Shown here one piece after another: positions 54,461 through 63,435 of a stretch of 64,000 bases of DNA (the first letter of the stretch is position 1; every line of letters begins with the position of its first letter). The position numbers and the translations under genes are program-made. The stretch is from Polysphondylium violaceum (taxonomy: Eukaryota; Evosea; Eumycetozoa; Dictyosteliales; Dictyosteliaceae): the NCBI GenBank assembly GCA_000277445.1, contig AJWJ01000031.1, forward strand, positions 1 through 64,000, written 5' to 3'. The notes beneath the pieces were generated by a model. The model was not told where the DNA came from, did not search any database, and saw only the letters and a list, made by a program, of their open reading frames with translations.

Positions 54461-56224
54461 TTATACTTGATCGAGTAGGTTAGTGTCTATGTTTACAAAT
54501 TCCTCACTACCGTCATCAATGGTATCATATGATTGCGCAATAGACAGCAGCACTGATTTGGGAACGGTGCACTGGAGATTGCGCCTCGAGGGGAGGTGGA
54601 GGAATTTTAGGTGCAGAGGAAGCGATTTAATTTTAACATTACTTGAAATGGCTTGCTTGATTTTCAGCGACCTGAGATTGGCAGGCAAGAGGTGGGTAGC
54701 CAGATCGTGAAAGAGTATCGATATGGTCATGTGCTGGATGTGGTCGGGAAACAGCATTTTGCATTTCATCTTTTTCACACACACGTGGCGCAGACTGTCG
54801 TTGAAGGCTATGCCGTGCACCCCCTTGTCTTTGGCCAGCGTCAGGTGGGTGCAGTGGGCAGGCAGCGCAAATGTGTCTGTTTTGTACCAGTGCTGCACAC
54901 GGTTGTCGATAAACACCTGTCGGACTGTGTGCGGGATGGCAATGGTGTGCTGTCGTCGGCCAAACGAGTACTCGGCCACGGACGGGGGCACGACTAGGTC
55001 GTCGGGTGTATTGCAGTTGGATATATCCAGACACGTGACGCTGGAGGGAATGGTATCGCGGAGTATGGGCCTAAAGTAGTGCATCGACAGCGTGGTGACA
55101 CCGGTGGGAATGGCGTTGGGGTATGGCACTTCTGTCTCGCCAAAGTCTATCAATGTTTTCAAGTTTGGCGGAAGAAATCCTGCAGGAATCGCATGGTTGT
55201 GTATAAGCTTGAGCTTGGTGATCGAGTGGGGCAAGACGCCCGGCACCAATTCCCAAAAGCAGACCAAATGCGCGTGTTGCAACGTATTGGGTAAAAGGCC
55301 TGGTGACCAATACGTACTATGTATGACTTTCAGTTTGGTTAAATTGGCCAATTGATGAGACTCCAATCGGGCACCTGATGGATCAGAGAGACAATAGCCA
55401 CCAGGCAAAGTGGTGGGTTTAATAAATGCAATAACATACGATTCTTTAACACCTACAGGAAACTTTGAATAAAACTTGGCGTTAATGTGCAGTTTGTTCA
55501 ACTTTGATGGCCATACAAAAGTGTTTGGAAATTCAAAGTTATATCTAGATTTTATAGAAATGCTCTCCAACGTGTCCGGTAGGGACTCTATCTTTGATTT
55601 CAATGAAAAGCATTTTAGTGTCTTTAAATTGACTGGCAGACTGTGATTATCGGATCTGAGGGGTGCTTTTAATTGATAAAACTTTAAAGACTCTACACTA
55701 TCTGGTATCAGGTGGGGATCTAGTTGAGACACCCGTTTTGATATCTTTAAATGTGTTACACTGTTTGTTAAACAACAACTACCACCACTACTATTGTCAG
55801 CACCACTATGATTAGAGAATGATGACAATCTTTTATTGCTCAAGCTTTGGTTCCATAAAATGCTCGTTATCAATTCTTTGTGTTGACAATCACCATATTC
55901 CTTTATGTCGTCCTGATTATTTACAATGAATCTAATTTTTAAATCCTTGGTTGTATTGTTGATGTATCTGATATTTTCATTTAAATAAGCTATTGTACAT
56001 GTAATTTGTTTTAAATCTGCAAGTTGATAACTTTTAATTTTCCTCGATAAAAAACTCGATCTCCAAATAAAAAAGAATAAATAGTTTATATTATTACTAT
56101 TATGACCATTATTATTACAATTACTATTCTTCATCCCTTTGCAGAGCTGTTTAAATTTAATTTGTAAAAAACTCAATAAGTTTTCATTTTTTTTTTCCAG
56201 TTTTGGATGTTGTATTGTTATCAT
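54461..56224 (-). CDS. FNIP-repeat protein
   Basis: Single exon, 587 residues. FNIP/IP22 repeats are a leucine-rich-repeat-like family greatly expanded in dictyostelids. About 110 N-terminal residues are basic, Asn-rich and partly hydrophobic (NYLFFFIWRSSFLSRKIKSY). Repeats run from about 160 to the end. Each has a Pro-x-x-(Val/Leu/Ile)-x-x-L core: LIPDSVESLKFYQL, SLPVNLKTLKCFSL, SLPDTLESISIKS, VWPSKLNKLHINA, LLPNTLQHAHLVC, VLPHSITKLKLIH, FLPPNLKTLIDFG, TIPSSVTCLDISN, LLPANLRSLKIKQ, SLPLHLKFLHLPS. The repeat half (about 54,540-55,300) is far richer in GC than the N-terminal half, which creates long antisense open frames that are not genes. The role is unknown; the family is often tied to protein binding. 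Confidence 0.85.
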   Translation of the reverse strand: MITIQHPKLEKKNENLLSFLQIKFKQLCKGMKNSNCNNNGHNSNNINYLFFFIWRSSFLSRKIKSYQLADLKQITCTIAYLNENIRYINNTTKDLKIRFIVNNQDDIKEYGDCQHKELITSILWNQSLSNKRLSSFSNHSGADNSSGGSCCLTNSVTHLKISKRVSQLDPHLIPDSVESLKFYQLKAPLRSDNHSLPVNLKTLKCFSLKSKIESLPDTLESISIKSRYNFEFPNTFVWPSKLNKLHINAKFYSKFPVGVKESYVIAFIKPTTLPGGYCLSDPSGARLESHQLANLTKLKVIHSTYWSPGLLPNTLQHAHLVCFWELVPGVLPHSITKLKLIHNHAIPAGFLPPNLKTLIDFGETEVPYPNAIPTGVTTLSMHYFRPILRDTIPSSVTCLDISNCNTPDDLVVPPSVAEYSFGRRQHTIAIPHTVRQVFIDNRVQHWYKTDTFALPAHCTHLTLAKDKGVHGIAFNDSLRHVCVKKMKCKMLFPDHIQHMTISILFHDLATHLLPANLRSLKIKQAISSNVKIKSLPLHLKFLHLPSRRNLQCTVPKSVLLSIAQSYDTIDDGSEEFVNIDTNLLDQV

Positions 56225-56416
56225 AAATATTCAATTGATCTACTATATTAGTAAATTATATTTTAGCCTTTGTCCAAAAACATCCATAAGTGCATCTTGG
56301 AATAAATAAAAGACAAAAGGGTAGTTTTGATTAAGAGATAATATCTATCCGAGTTTATTTTGATAAATATTTTAAATAGAGTAATATTGTATATGTATTG
56401 GATATGGATATAGGGA

Positions 56417-57973
56417 TTAATATTTAATATGATCGTATTGATGTCTTTTGATTCTTCTTAGGACAACCACAACGACAATGATAATGATTATAACACCGCC
56501 AATAACACCAATTGCAATACCAGCTTTTTGACCACCGGTGAGACCTTTGTTTTTGTTTGGGACATAGGTACCGCATATGACACTTTCGTCTTGAGCGTCG
56601 GTGATGTAGCAGGTGCTGGTGGGTGAACAAGAGATACCAAAGGCGTTGTCACTTTCGACGTGAGAGGGGGGATCGCCAAAGGTGGTGAGATTTGGGTAGA
56701 GGTAGGAACTGGCGCAATAGAGATTGGTGCCGTTGGGACCGTTGTTGTTTTGGAGATCGACGTTTTTCATATTAACAGAGTTGGAGTTGAGATAGAGACC
56801 ACCACCTAGGACAGTGGCAACGTTGGCTGTGATGTTGAGGTCGGTAAAGGAAGATGTACTGGTGAAGGTGCCGTCTTGGTAACCGGCGATGGCGCCACCG
56901 TAAGAGGCAGTGTTGGATTCAAATTCGCTCGATGCAATTCTGACATAAGATTTTTCAAAGTAGACACCGGCGCCATAGGATGGGTACGAGTTTTTGTAGA
57001 AATATGAATTGAGAATCTGTGCGTATTGGACTTGCACAATGAGTATGCCACCCATGCCAGCATTGTTTGTAAAGTTGCAGAGATTGACGGCGGCATTGTT
57101 CATCATCAAGTATGCAACGGCGGCAGCTTTTGTGCCACCACCAGTGTTTTGGTCAAATGTGCAGCTTTGGATGGTGGGCATCTCTGTAGAGATACCAATC
57201 TGGACCATACCACCTCTGTTGATATAGTTTTTGCTGAAAGTGCTGGTTTGGAGCATGACTTGGTTTGGTGACATCATGTACAACAAGGCGTTGTATGTGC
57301 CGTTGTTGTTGGTAAAGGTGTTGGCTCTCATGTAAAAGTTATGGTAGGCTTCCGAGTAGAGGACGGCACCCTTGTAGGCAGTGTTGTAGGTGAATTGTGA
57401 GTTGGTGATAAAGATGTTGGATAGGCCATAAGTGTGCGATGAGTTGAATAAAAAGACACCGCCGTTGGTGGCATTGTTGGCAGTAAACACGCAGTTGTCA
57501 ATGTACATTGTGATGGCAGTTCTGTTTACGTTCGACTGAATGATATTGGTTACACCGTCTTGGTAGTTGGCGTTCATGACCTGGACACCAGTCATGTTAA
57601 AGTTGGTGATGTAGTTGTACCCGTTGTTTACAGCAGTGGTATCAGTGATGGTAACCAAAGGTGTAGTGATGCCTCTAAGATTAAAGATGGCCTTGCCGGG
57701 ATTGACAGCCTGATACACAATAGTTTGGTTGAGATAGTTCATATTAAAGTTGTCTTTGGCCACATGTTCACCATCCAACAACATCAAAACCACATTGCTT
57801 TGGTCTGTGCAAGTCTCAATAGCATACTTAATACTCGAGCAGCCCATATTACTGGTAGCACCACATTTTTGGGTGATTATCGACTTGGGGTCTACATACA
57901 CCTGGCATGGTGCACCCTGTGCGATCGCTGTACATAAAATAATAGAAAATACAAATAAATATAGTTTGTTCAT
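56417..57973 (-). CDS. surface beta-helix-type protein, type I membrane
   Basis: Single exon, 518 residues from the ATG at 57973. The frame opens 13 codons earlier (58012) without an ATG. Signal peptide MNKLYLFVFSIILCTAIAQG. The extracellular part is a long series of about 22-25-residue turns rich in Asn, Thr, Gly and Ser. Recurring hydrophobic strands such as ITNSQFTYNTAYKGAVLYSE, FTNNNGTYNALLYM, IQSCTFDQNTGGGTKAAAV, CNFTNNAGMGGILIV and SEFESNTASYGGAIAG are the pattern of right-handed parallel beta-helix (pectin-lyase-like/POMP) domains. There are many N-glycosylation sites. One membrane span lies near the end (GIAIGVIGGVIIIIIVVVVV), with a short basic cytosolic tail RRIKRHQYDHIKY. Likely a cell-surface recognition or adhesion protein. 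Catalytic residues of pectin lyases are not apparent. Confidence 0.82.
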   Translation of the reverse strand: MNKLYLFVFSIILCTAIAQGAPCQVYVDPKSIITQKCGATSNMGCSSIKYAIETCTDQSNVVLMLLDGEHVAKDNFNMNYLNQTIVYQAVNPGKAIFNLRGITTPLVTITDTTAVNNGYNYITNFNMTGVQVMNANYQDGVTNIIQSNVNRTAITMYIDNCVFTANNATNGGVFLFNSSHTYGLSNIFITNSQFTYNTAYKGAVLYSEAYHNFYMRANTFTNNNGTYNALLYMMSPNQVMLQTSTFSKNYINRGGMVQIGISTEMPTIQSCTFDQNTGGGTKAAAVAYLMMNNAAVNLCNFTNNAGMGGILIVQVQYAQILNSYFYKNSYPSYGAGVYFEKSYVRIASSEFESNTASYGGAIAGYQDGTFTSTSSFTDLNITANVATVLGGGLYLNSNSVNMKNVDLQNNNGPNGTNLYCASSYLYPNLTTFGDPPSHVESDNAFGISCSPTSTCYITDAQDESVICGTYVPNKNKGLTGGQKAGIAIGVIGGVIIIIIVVVVVLRRIKRHQYDHIKY

Positions 57974-58012
57974 TGTGTGTGTATGATTATAATTATTGAT
58001 TACTATAAACAA

Positions 58013-58868
58013 CTAAATAAATAACATACGTCATACAAATGTAAAAAAAATAATAAAAAATAAATAAAAAAAAAGAAAATTAAATTAATTATTGCTCGGG
58101 AAAAACCCCGTATTTATATGGAAACACTTCGACTTTTGAAAAGTTTTTTTACTTTTTTTTTTTTGCGACCAAAAGTGTTTTGGTTTTCAAAGTTTCCATC
58201 CTGTGTTGAACAATCTTAGTTTATTAGAATATCAGACGTTTGGTGAAGGTGTCTCTGATTGCAAAGATCAGCATACTTGCACAATCATTAAATACATGTA
58301 AGGACCCAATATATGTATTGATTCGTTAAAGAGATGTGTAGTGCACTATCATTAGACTTGAGCAAAGGTCAGTAGGTGAGGTTTAAAAAGAGTGAAAATG
58401 GCCGGGTTAGGATCTACTTTCTTGAATTCAGGTCGAAAATTATCGTTTTGTTCTATCTAAATTAAAAAAAACAAATTCAATCTTTGCAGTGCTGTCCCAC
58501 TCCAACTATTTCGTGTGGTTAAAAAAAAATAAAGTATGAATCTATCCAACAAAAGGGAATTGAAAAAACTAGAAATGATTACAGTTCAACTAGTGATTGA
58601 TCTACATCGTTATCAAATGATAAAGGTTTTAATATACTTTGGGGAATGATATCGAGCTTTTTTATCTCAAAGAGAACAATATTCTTTAAGATAAAGTAAA
58701 TATATTTATGTGTTATCAATTAAATTTCAAGATTTAAAAATGTCCATAAGGAAGGATGTTGAAAATAGAGTAGTCATAGAATATATCAAATTGGCTAACT
58801 AATTATAATAGTGATTGGTTTTTAACTGTTTCTTCTTAGGCATTGATTCTAAACATTTGGTTATTGAT
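58013..58868. other. intergenic, 856 bp
   Basis: Upstream of the beta-helix gene. It has A-rich and T-rich blocks at 58,040-58,080 and 58,140-58,165. The remainder (58,200-58,860) is mixed AT-rich with no open frame of note. No RNA gene recognised. Confidence 0.5.
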
Positions 58869-59240
58869 TTATACCAATATTTTCTCATTCTTTTTTATCA
58901 TTATTAGTACAATATCATCTCCTAAGATAGCATCGCTACTTGTGTAAGATAAACTTGATATTTTATCCATCATTTCAAATAAAAGGAATTTAAAGTCTGA
59001 TTTATTTTTAAAGACAAGGGTTAGTGAGGATAAAAAAGGTGGTCTTAGAGATTTGATAAATTCAGGCAAGTAATCTATTGATAGTCTTTTCCCTATGTGT
59101 TTGTCCACTGGTGCGAGTATGACGAGTTCCGTTACTCCTTTTTGATTTTGTTGACGCTATTTTCTCTAATAAATACACATTCCTTTCTATTATCACCATC
59201 ATCCTGAACGAATGATATCTCGTTTACTTTTTCATTGTGC
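58869..59240 (-). pseudogene. possible decayed gene fragment, unknown family
   Basis: On the minus strand one frame reads GVTELVILAPVDKHIGKRLS then IDYLPEFIKSLRPPFLSSLT, LVFKNKSDFKFLLFEMMDKI and ends at a stop at 58869. Just upstream, another frame is open with EISFVQDDGDNRKECVFIRE before running into a stop. The two meet near 59,140-59,165 in an A-rich stretch. Either a single-base shift broke one gene or a splice acceptor (AAAATAG) opens a last exon whose earlier exons I cannot find. Composition is protein-like. I do not recognise the family. Confidence 0.35.
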
Positions 59241-60424
59241 TGATGTTGGCAGGTGGTAACGCGTGCGCACACAGTGTTTTCAACTATTTCTGCAAATTGA
59301 TTTTTTCATATCTCACACGCACACACAGTATATTATATCGTGGTGGTGTAAAATACATATATATATAAATAGATAAAGTGTAGTATTAAATAGGGGAATA
59401 AGATAATTGGCAGTTATAATTCTTTTGGCAAGTGTGGTGGGTTAAGTTGAGGTGAGATATATCATATATAGATATATTAAAAAATGATGGAAGTGACAAT
59501 AAAAAATAAAATGAAAAAACTCAAAAAGAAAAAAGTAATTTCGATCGATAAACAAGGTTTCGTAAATTCAATTATAAAATCTAAATTTAGCTAATTTAAA
59601 CAATAAGTGGCACTGATGCCAAAGGTTTACACTTTTGTTGAAATTAAAAAATCTAAGAACTGGACAACAAAAACGATTTTTTAAAATTAATAGATTATTC
59701 ACTGTCCTAATTTTTAAAAACGTGATCATAACGTAATTTATAAAAGAAATTATCATGATTTGAGATATATATTTATTGTATAGTTTCTTGATCGAAGATC
59801 AGAATTTTTATTATGAATGAAATTATTTTGAGAGTAGTTATTGAAATTGGAAAGCAACAACAACAATAACATACACTCTTGCATATATTTGTTCATTGTA
59901 AACCCTCAATCTCCTCCAATTAAAAAACACTAAACACCATAAAAGTACAAATATCAAATAATAACAATGATTTAACTATTTTGGGTAACAGGTAGTCGGG
60001 AAAGAGTAGGAGAAGTAGAGTAAAAATACCACCACTCCCCATCTTACATATGCTTTATATCACAAGCTCATCAAACCGAAACTTATTCGGTTAAAGTATC
60101 TAATTTTATCGCACAATATTTAAAATGTACATTGTTGTTGTTGTTGTTTTTGTGGATACTAAAATGGGGATATGTATTAGAGTAGGATAGATTTTTGGTC
60201 GGGTGGGAAATAGAGTAAAAAGTGTGGTGAGAGAGTGGTAAAATGTTGAATGTTTTGATTTTACATTAAATCTAATGGTGTGTTTGTGTGTGTTTAAACC
60301 ACCAATATTTAATAATTGATTGATTCGAGATAAATTTGAATCTTTTCCAATCAGATAAACAACCCCTCAATATGAACTTATCCTCAACAGATTGGATTCA
60401 TTACACCAAAAAATGGAAATGGAT

Positions 60425-60450
60425 AAAAAAAAAAAAAAAAAAAAAAAAAA
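60425..60450. repeat. A homopolymer, 26 bp
   Basis: Uninterrupted run of 26 A in the spacer upstream of the prenyltransferase gene. Confidence 0.95.
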
Positions 60451-61408
60451 GAAAAACTAAGAAAACAAAGTATCTATTATTCGAGTCAAAAATAGACTAT
60501 TTCTAAAATTGTCTCTTCACAATTACCATTTTGAGGAGAGAGTGGGTTCTATTCTCTATCTACTCACAATAAAAGCTCAATACATCATCAGTATTAATTA
60601 AGTATATCAACGATATCGTTTTTGTTGATGCATTTGAAGAAAACACACGCATAAGTACATATATCACATTTAACAAATATATTCTTGAAAAGACACACTT
60701 GAATTACTTTTTCAGTGGTTGTGAACAAATCTCGTTCCAAAAAAGATGAAGGAAAAAAAAAGAGTGTGATTTTTTAATAATAGTATTGTATTGGTATGTG
60801 GGTACTGTATGATGTTGTCATTATTGTTTTTGTTGTAAATACTTGCAGTGTCACAATCAAATTCCATTGTTGGTTAACTCATAATCTATTGGAAATTCAA
60901 ACAAATTTATATTTTCTCTCTTTTTGTGAATACACACTTATTATAATTATTGTTTCCTGTTTTTTTGTTTCTCACTTTTTAGTCTCACACCCACACTCTG
61001 ATATTTACCCCCAACAGGAGCAGCAGCAGCAAATAATACTCTCACTAGGTTTTAGATGGAAACAATGCATCACTCTGTTTTTAGTGTTGTTCAAATATAA
61101 GCAACACTCACACACCACATACACAGACACTCACACTCACCAATTAAACCCCCGTTTTCTCCAGTATCTCACTATCTCAACCCTACACTACCACACCACA
61201 TTGGGTTCATTATTGATTCCAATACCAACTCAACACTTCTCTCATCACCCCAATTTAAAAAATATTCAATTTAAATCTTTTTATAATGTGTTTATGAAAT
61301 TACCAATTCTCTTACCCCCCTAAGAATTACCTTTTGGATCAAAAAAGATTATGACACACAAAGGGTATAAATTATGAAAAATATCCATTTCTGATTTATC
61401 ACATTTAC

Positions 61409-61429
61409 TTTTTTTTTTTTTTTTTTTTT
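61409..61429. repeat. T homopolymer, 21 bp
   Basis: Uninterrupted run of 21 T about 240 bp before the prenyltransferase start. Oligo-T tracts in this position are common in dictyostelid promoters. Confidence 0.95.
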
Positions 61430-61670
61430 CTTTTTAATATTTATTTATTCGTTTTTTTAACTTTTATTTAAATTAATTATTTAAAACAATTAAATATTGC
61501 TGTTTTAGATATTAATTCAGTGTAAATATTAATTTGATTGTGTGTGGTTGCACGATTCTTTTTTTCGTTACTTTGCCTCCAAAATAATTTCCTACTTCAT
61601 CAATATATATTTCTTTATATATCCAAACAGACCCCTCCGCCCCGCCCAAATATATATATTCACCACCAAA

Positions 61671-62616
61671 ATGAATCAAAAAAAAATAACTGGAATTTTT
61701 TATGGACTCAGATTTAAAACTGGAATAATGCCATTCACAACACTCAGCGTGGGTGTTATTTTTGGATATAAAGAGTTGGGTGTCATTAGTCCAAATTTGT
61801 TGCATGTGTTTGTGTTGATTCAATTGATATATACATTTTCAGTGATTTTAAATAGTCTCTATGATTCCGAGGTAGGTGTCGATATTGAAGAAACTTCCAA
61901 AGACAGAGTCATGTTTGACTATGGGTTGACAAGAGAAGATATTTTCATATACATCTATGGTGCCATGTTTCTCATTTTCTTGTTGTTTGTAAAAATATTC
62001 TTTTACTTTCCAATGTGGAAAAAAATGTTGGCCCTCTATCTCGTTTTTCATTTACTCTTTGTGAGCATCTGTTATAACATGCCTCCCATTAGATTCAAGA
62101 AAAGATTATTGATGGCTGAGTTGTCAATCTTTTTATCATATGGTGTGTTGACTTTTACTGGATACTTTTTCAGCACAGGCGTCGTGGCAATTCATTCATT
62201 TATATATGGTATTCCTTGCTTTCTTTTAGTGATAATGAGTATCACTTCAAATTTATTAATAGATATTGAAGATGATAGAAGAGGTGGCTCGAGATCTACT
62301 CCAATGGTTTTTGGAGTTAAAGCCTCTTTATATATTTATATATTTAGTTATATTTTGTATGTAATTGTAAATAATAATATAAATTAAAGTTTTAATTCTA
62401 ACCTTTAATTAATCAATTGTTAGATCATTTATTAGTCTCTTTTTAATTTCAATTTTAAAAAAGAATTTATTTATCAATTTACCATTTTTAATTATCCCAG
62501 TTTTTATTAAATTATCAATGATTGTTAAAAGTGGCGAATATGGAAATTTAAAATTAAAAAATTATATAACAATAGCTTCATTTAATACTTTATATTGTAT
62601 AGGTATTTGTATATAA
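61671..62616 (+). CDS. UbiA-superfamily prenyltransferase, MenA/UBIAD1-like
   Basis: Two exons: 61671-62356 and 62424-62616; total 879 nt, 292 residues, intron 67 bp. MenA and UBIAD1 attach a polyprenyl chain to a naphthoquinone precursor at a membrane. First Asp-rich motif: LNSLYDSEVGVDIEETSKDR, fitting the N-x-x-x-D-x-x-x-G-x-D form of MenA/UBIAD1 rather than the NDxxDxxxD of UbiA. Second motif: LLIDIEDDRRGGSRSTPMVF, fitting N-x-x-x-D-x-x-x-D-x-x-x-G. Several membrane spans alternate (LLHVFVLIQLIYTFSVI, LYLVFHLLFVSICYNMPPI, SIFLSYGVLTFTGYF). Exon 2 supplies the last spans. An in-frame open stretch upstream of the ATG has no family features. Menaquinone-type or other quinone synthesis is the likely pathway; the exact acceptor is unknown. 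Confidence 0.85.
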
Positions 62617-62697
62617 TAAACCAAAATAGATAATAATAATAATAATTTATAATTTATAATTAAGAATAAAAATAATTTATTTGATTTATTTAAAACA

Positions 62698-63435
62698 CTA
62701 TTCAATGATATATAATATACATATTATTAAAAACAAAAGCCCCAAAAAAGCAATTTTGAAAATTGGTAATTTTTGATTTCTTTTTTCACGAATTCTTTGA
62801 AAAAGATAGAATTCATATCGAATTAGACCAAGAGCACCATTTAAAGAATCGACTATTTTCTCATAACATCTTTGATTGCATATGTTGGCTACGGGAAATA
62901 GAAGATCGAGATCACCATTCTCTTGATTGATTGAATATATATCTTCAAATGTAATATTAGAGTGTCTATCACAGGGTACGATACAATCATTAATAGGAAT
63001 CGAATAGGGTTCCTTGTTTGATTTTTTCATTTCTTGTTGTTGCTTAACCTTTTCCATTTTTAAACGATTTACTTTATACACAAAATCTTGTGCAAAAGGG
63101 AAATCTAGAATATCTACATGAAATGAGCTTCTAATGAGAATATCATTTTTAGGGTTGTGGGTATCTTTAAGGTACTGTTTTACATTGTTGATTGTGATTG
63201 TGCTCTGTTTCTCTTCAGTACTACTATTATCATTTTGATGAGGCTGTTTTAGATTCTTTAATATGAAAAACTGATATTCTAATAGATCGTGTGTTTGTTT
63301 AAATGCTGTATAAAACTGTTGAAAACACTCTTCTTTGCAATTCTTATTAGGGAACAATTGCTGAAATGATCCTTCATTATCTTTGTGACTCTTTAATATA
63401 TACAAATAATCTATATCTCTATGATTGCAATTCAT
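62698..63435 (-). CDS. tail-anchored protein with internally duplicated cysteine module, unknown family
   Basis: Single exon, 245 residues. No signal peptide. One C-terminal membrane span (IFKIAFLGLLFLIICILYII) with only one residue after it, so a tail-anchored, cytosol-facing protein. The N-terminal 62 residues and residues about 153-217 are repeats of one module. Copy 1 has CNHRDIDYLYIL, LFPNKNCKEECFQQF and LLEYQFFILKNLK. Copy 2 has CDRHSNITFEDIY, LFPVANICNQRCYEKI and LIRYEFYLFQRIR. Shared traits are a Cys near the start, an LFP turn, a C-x3-C pair followed by an aromatic, and a helix with a (L/I)-(E/R)-Y-(Q/E)-F core. The segment between is polar and Gln/Lys-rich. I do not recognise the module. 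It is convergent with the prenyltransferase gene, about 80 bp apart. Confidence 0.7.
   Translation of the reverse strand: MNCNHRDIDYLYILKSHKDNEGSFQQLFPNKNCKEECFQQFYTAFKQTHDLLEYQFFILKNLKQPHQNDNSSTEEKQSTITINNVKQYLKDTHNPKNDILIRSSFHVDILDFPFAQDFVYKVNRLKMEKVKQQQEMKKSNKEPYSIPINDCIVPCDRHSNITFEDIYSINQENGDLDLLFPVANICNQRCYEKIVDSLNGALGLIRYEFYLFQRIREKRNQKLPIFKIAFLGLLFLIICILYIIE

Larger units (their letters stand above)
59241..61670. other. long gene-free region (2.4 kb) upstream of the prenyltransferase gene
   Basis: Contains a CACACGCACACACA-type patch at about 59,313-59,325, GT-rich patches near 60,275-60,300, a 26-A run at 60,425 and a 21-T run at 61,409. A strongly C/A-rich, G-poor plus-strand stretch lies at about 60,980-61,320. 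A second one sits directly before the start codon (61,620-61,670, CCCCTCCGCCCCGCCC). The open frame at 60796-61323 is driven by this composition and has no domain. Confidence 0.5.

Noticed and set aside
54483-55355. Multiple plus-strand and alternative-frame ORFs over the FNIP gene
   Set aside because: Shadows of a GC-rich repeat gene; the FNIP frame is the one with a recognisable repeat.
60796-61323. 175-codon frame before the prenyltransferase
   Set aside because: Made of CA-rich leader sequence (His/Thr/Leu runs); no domain.
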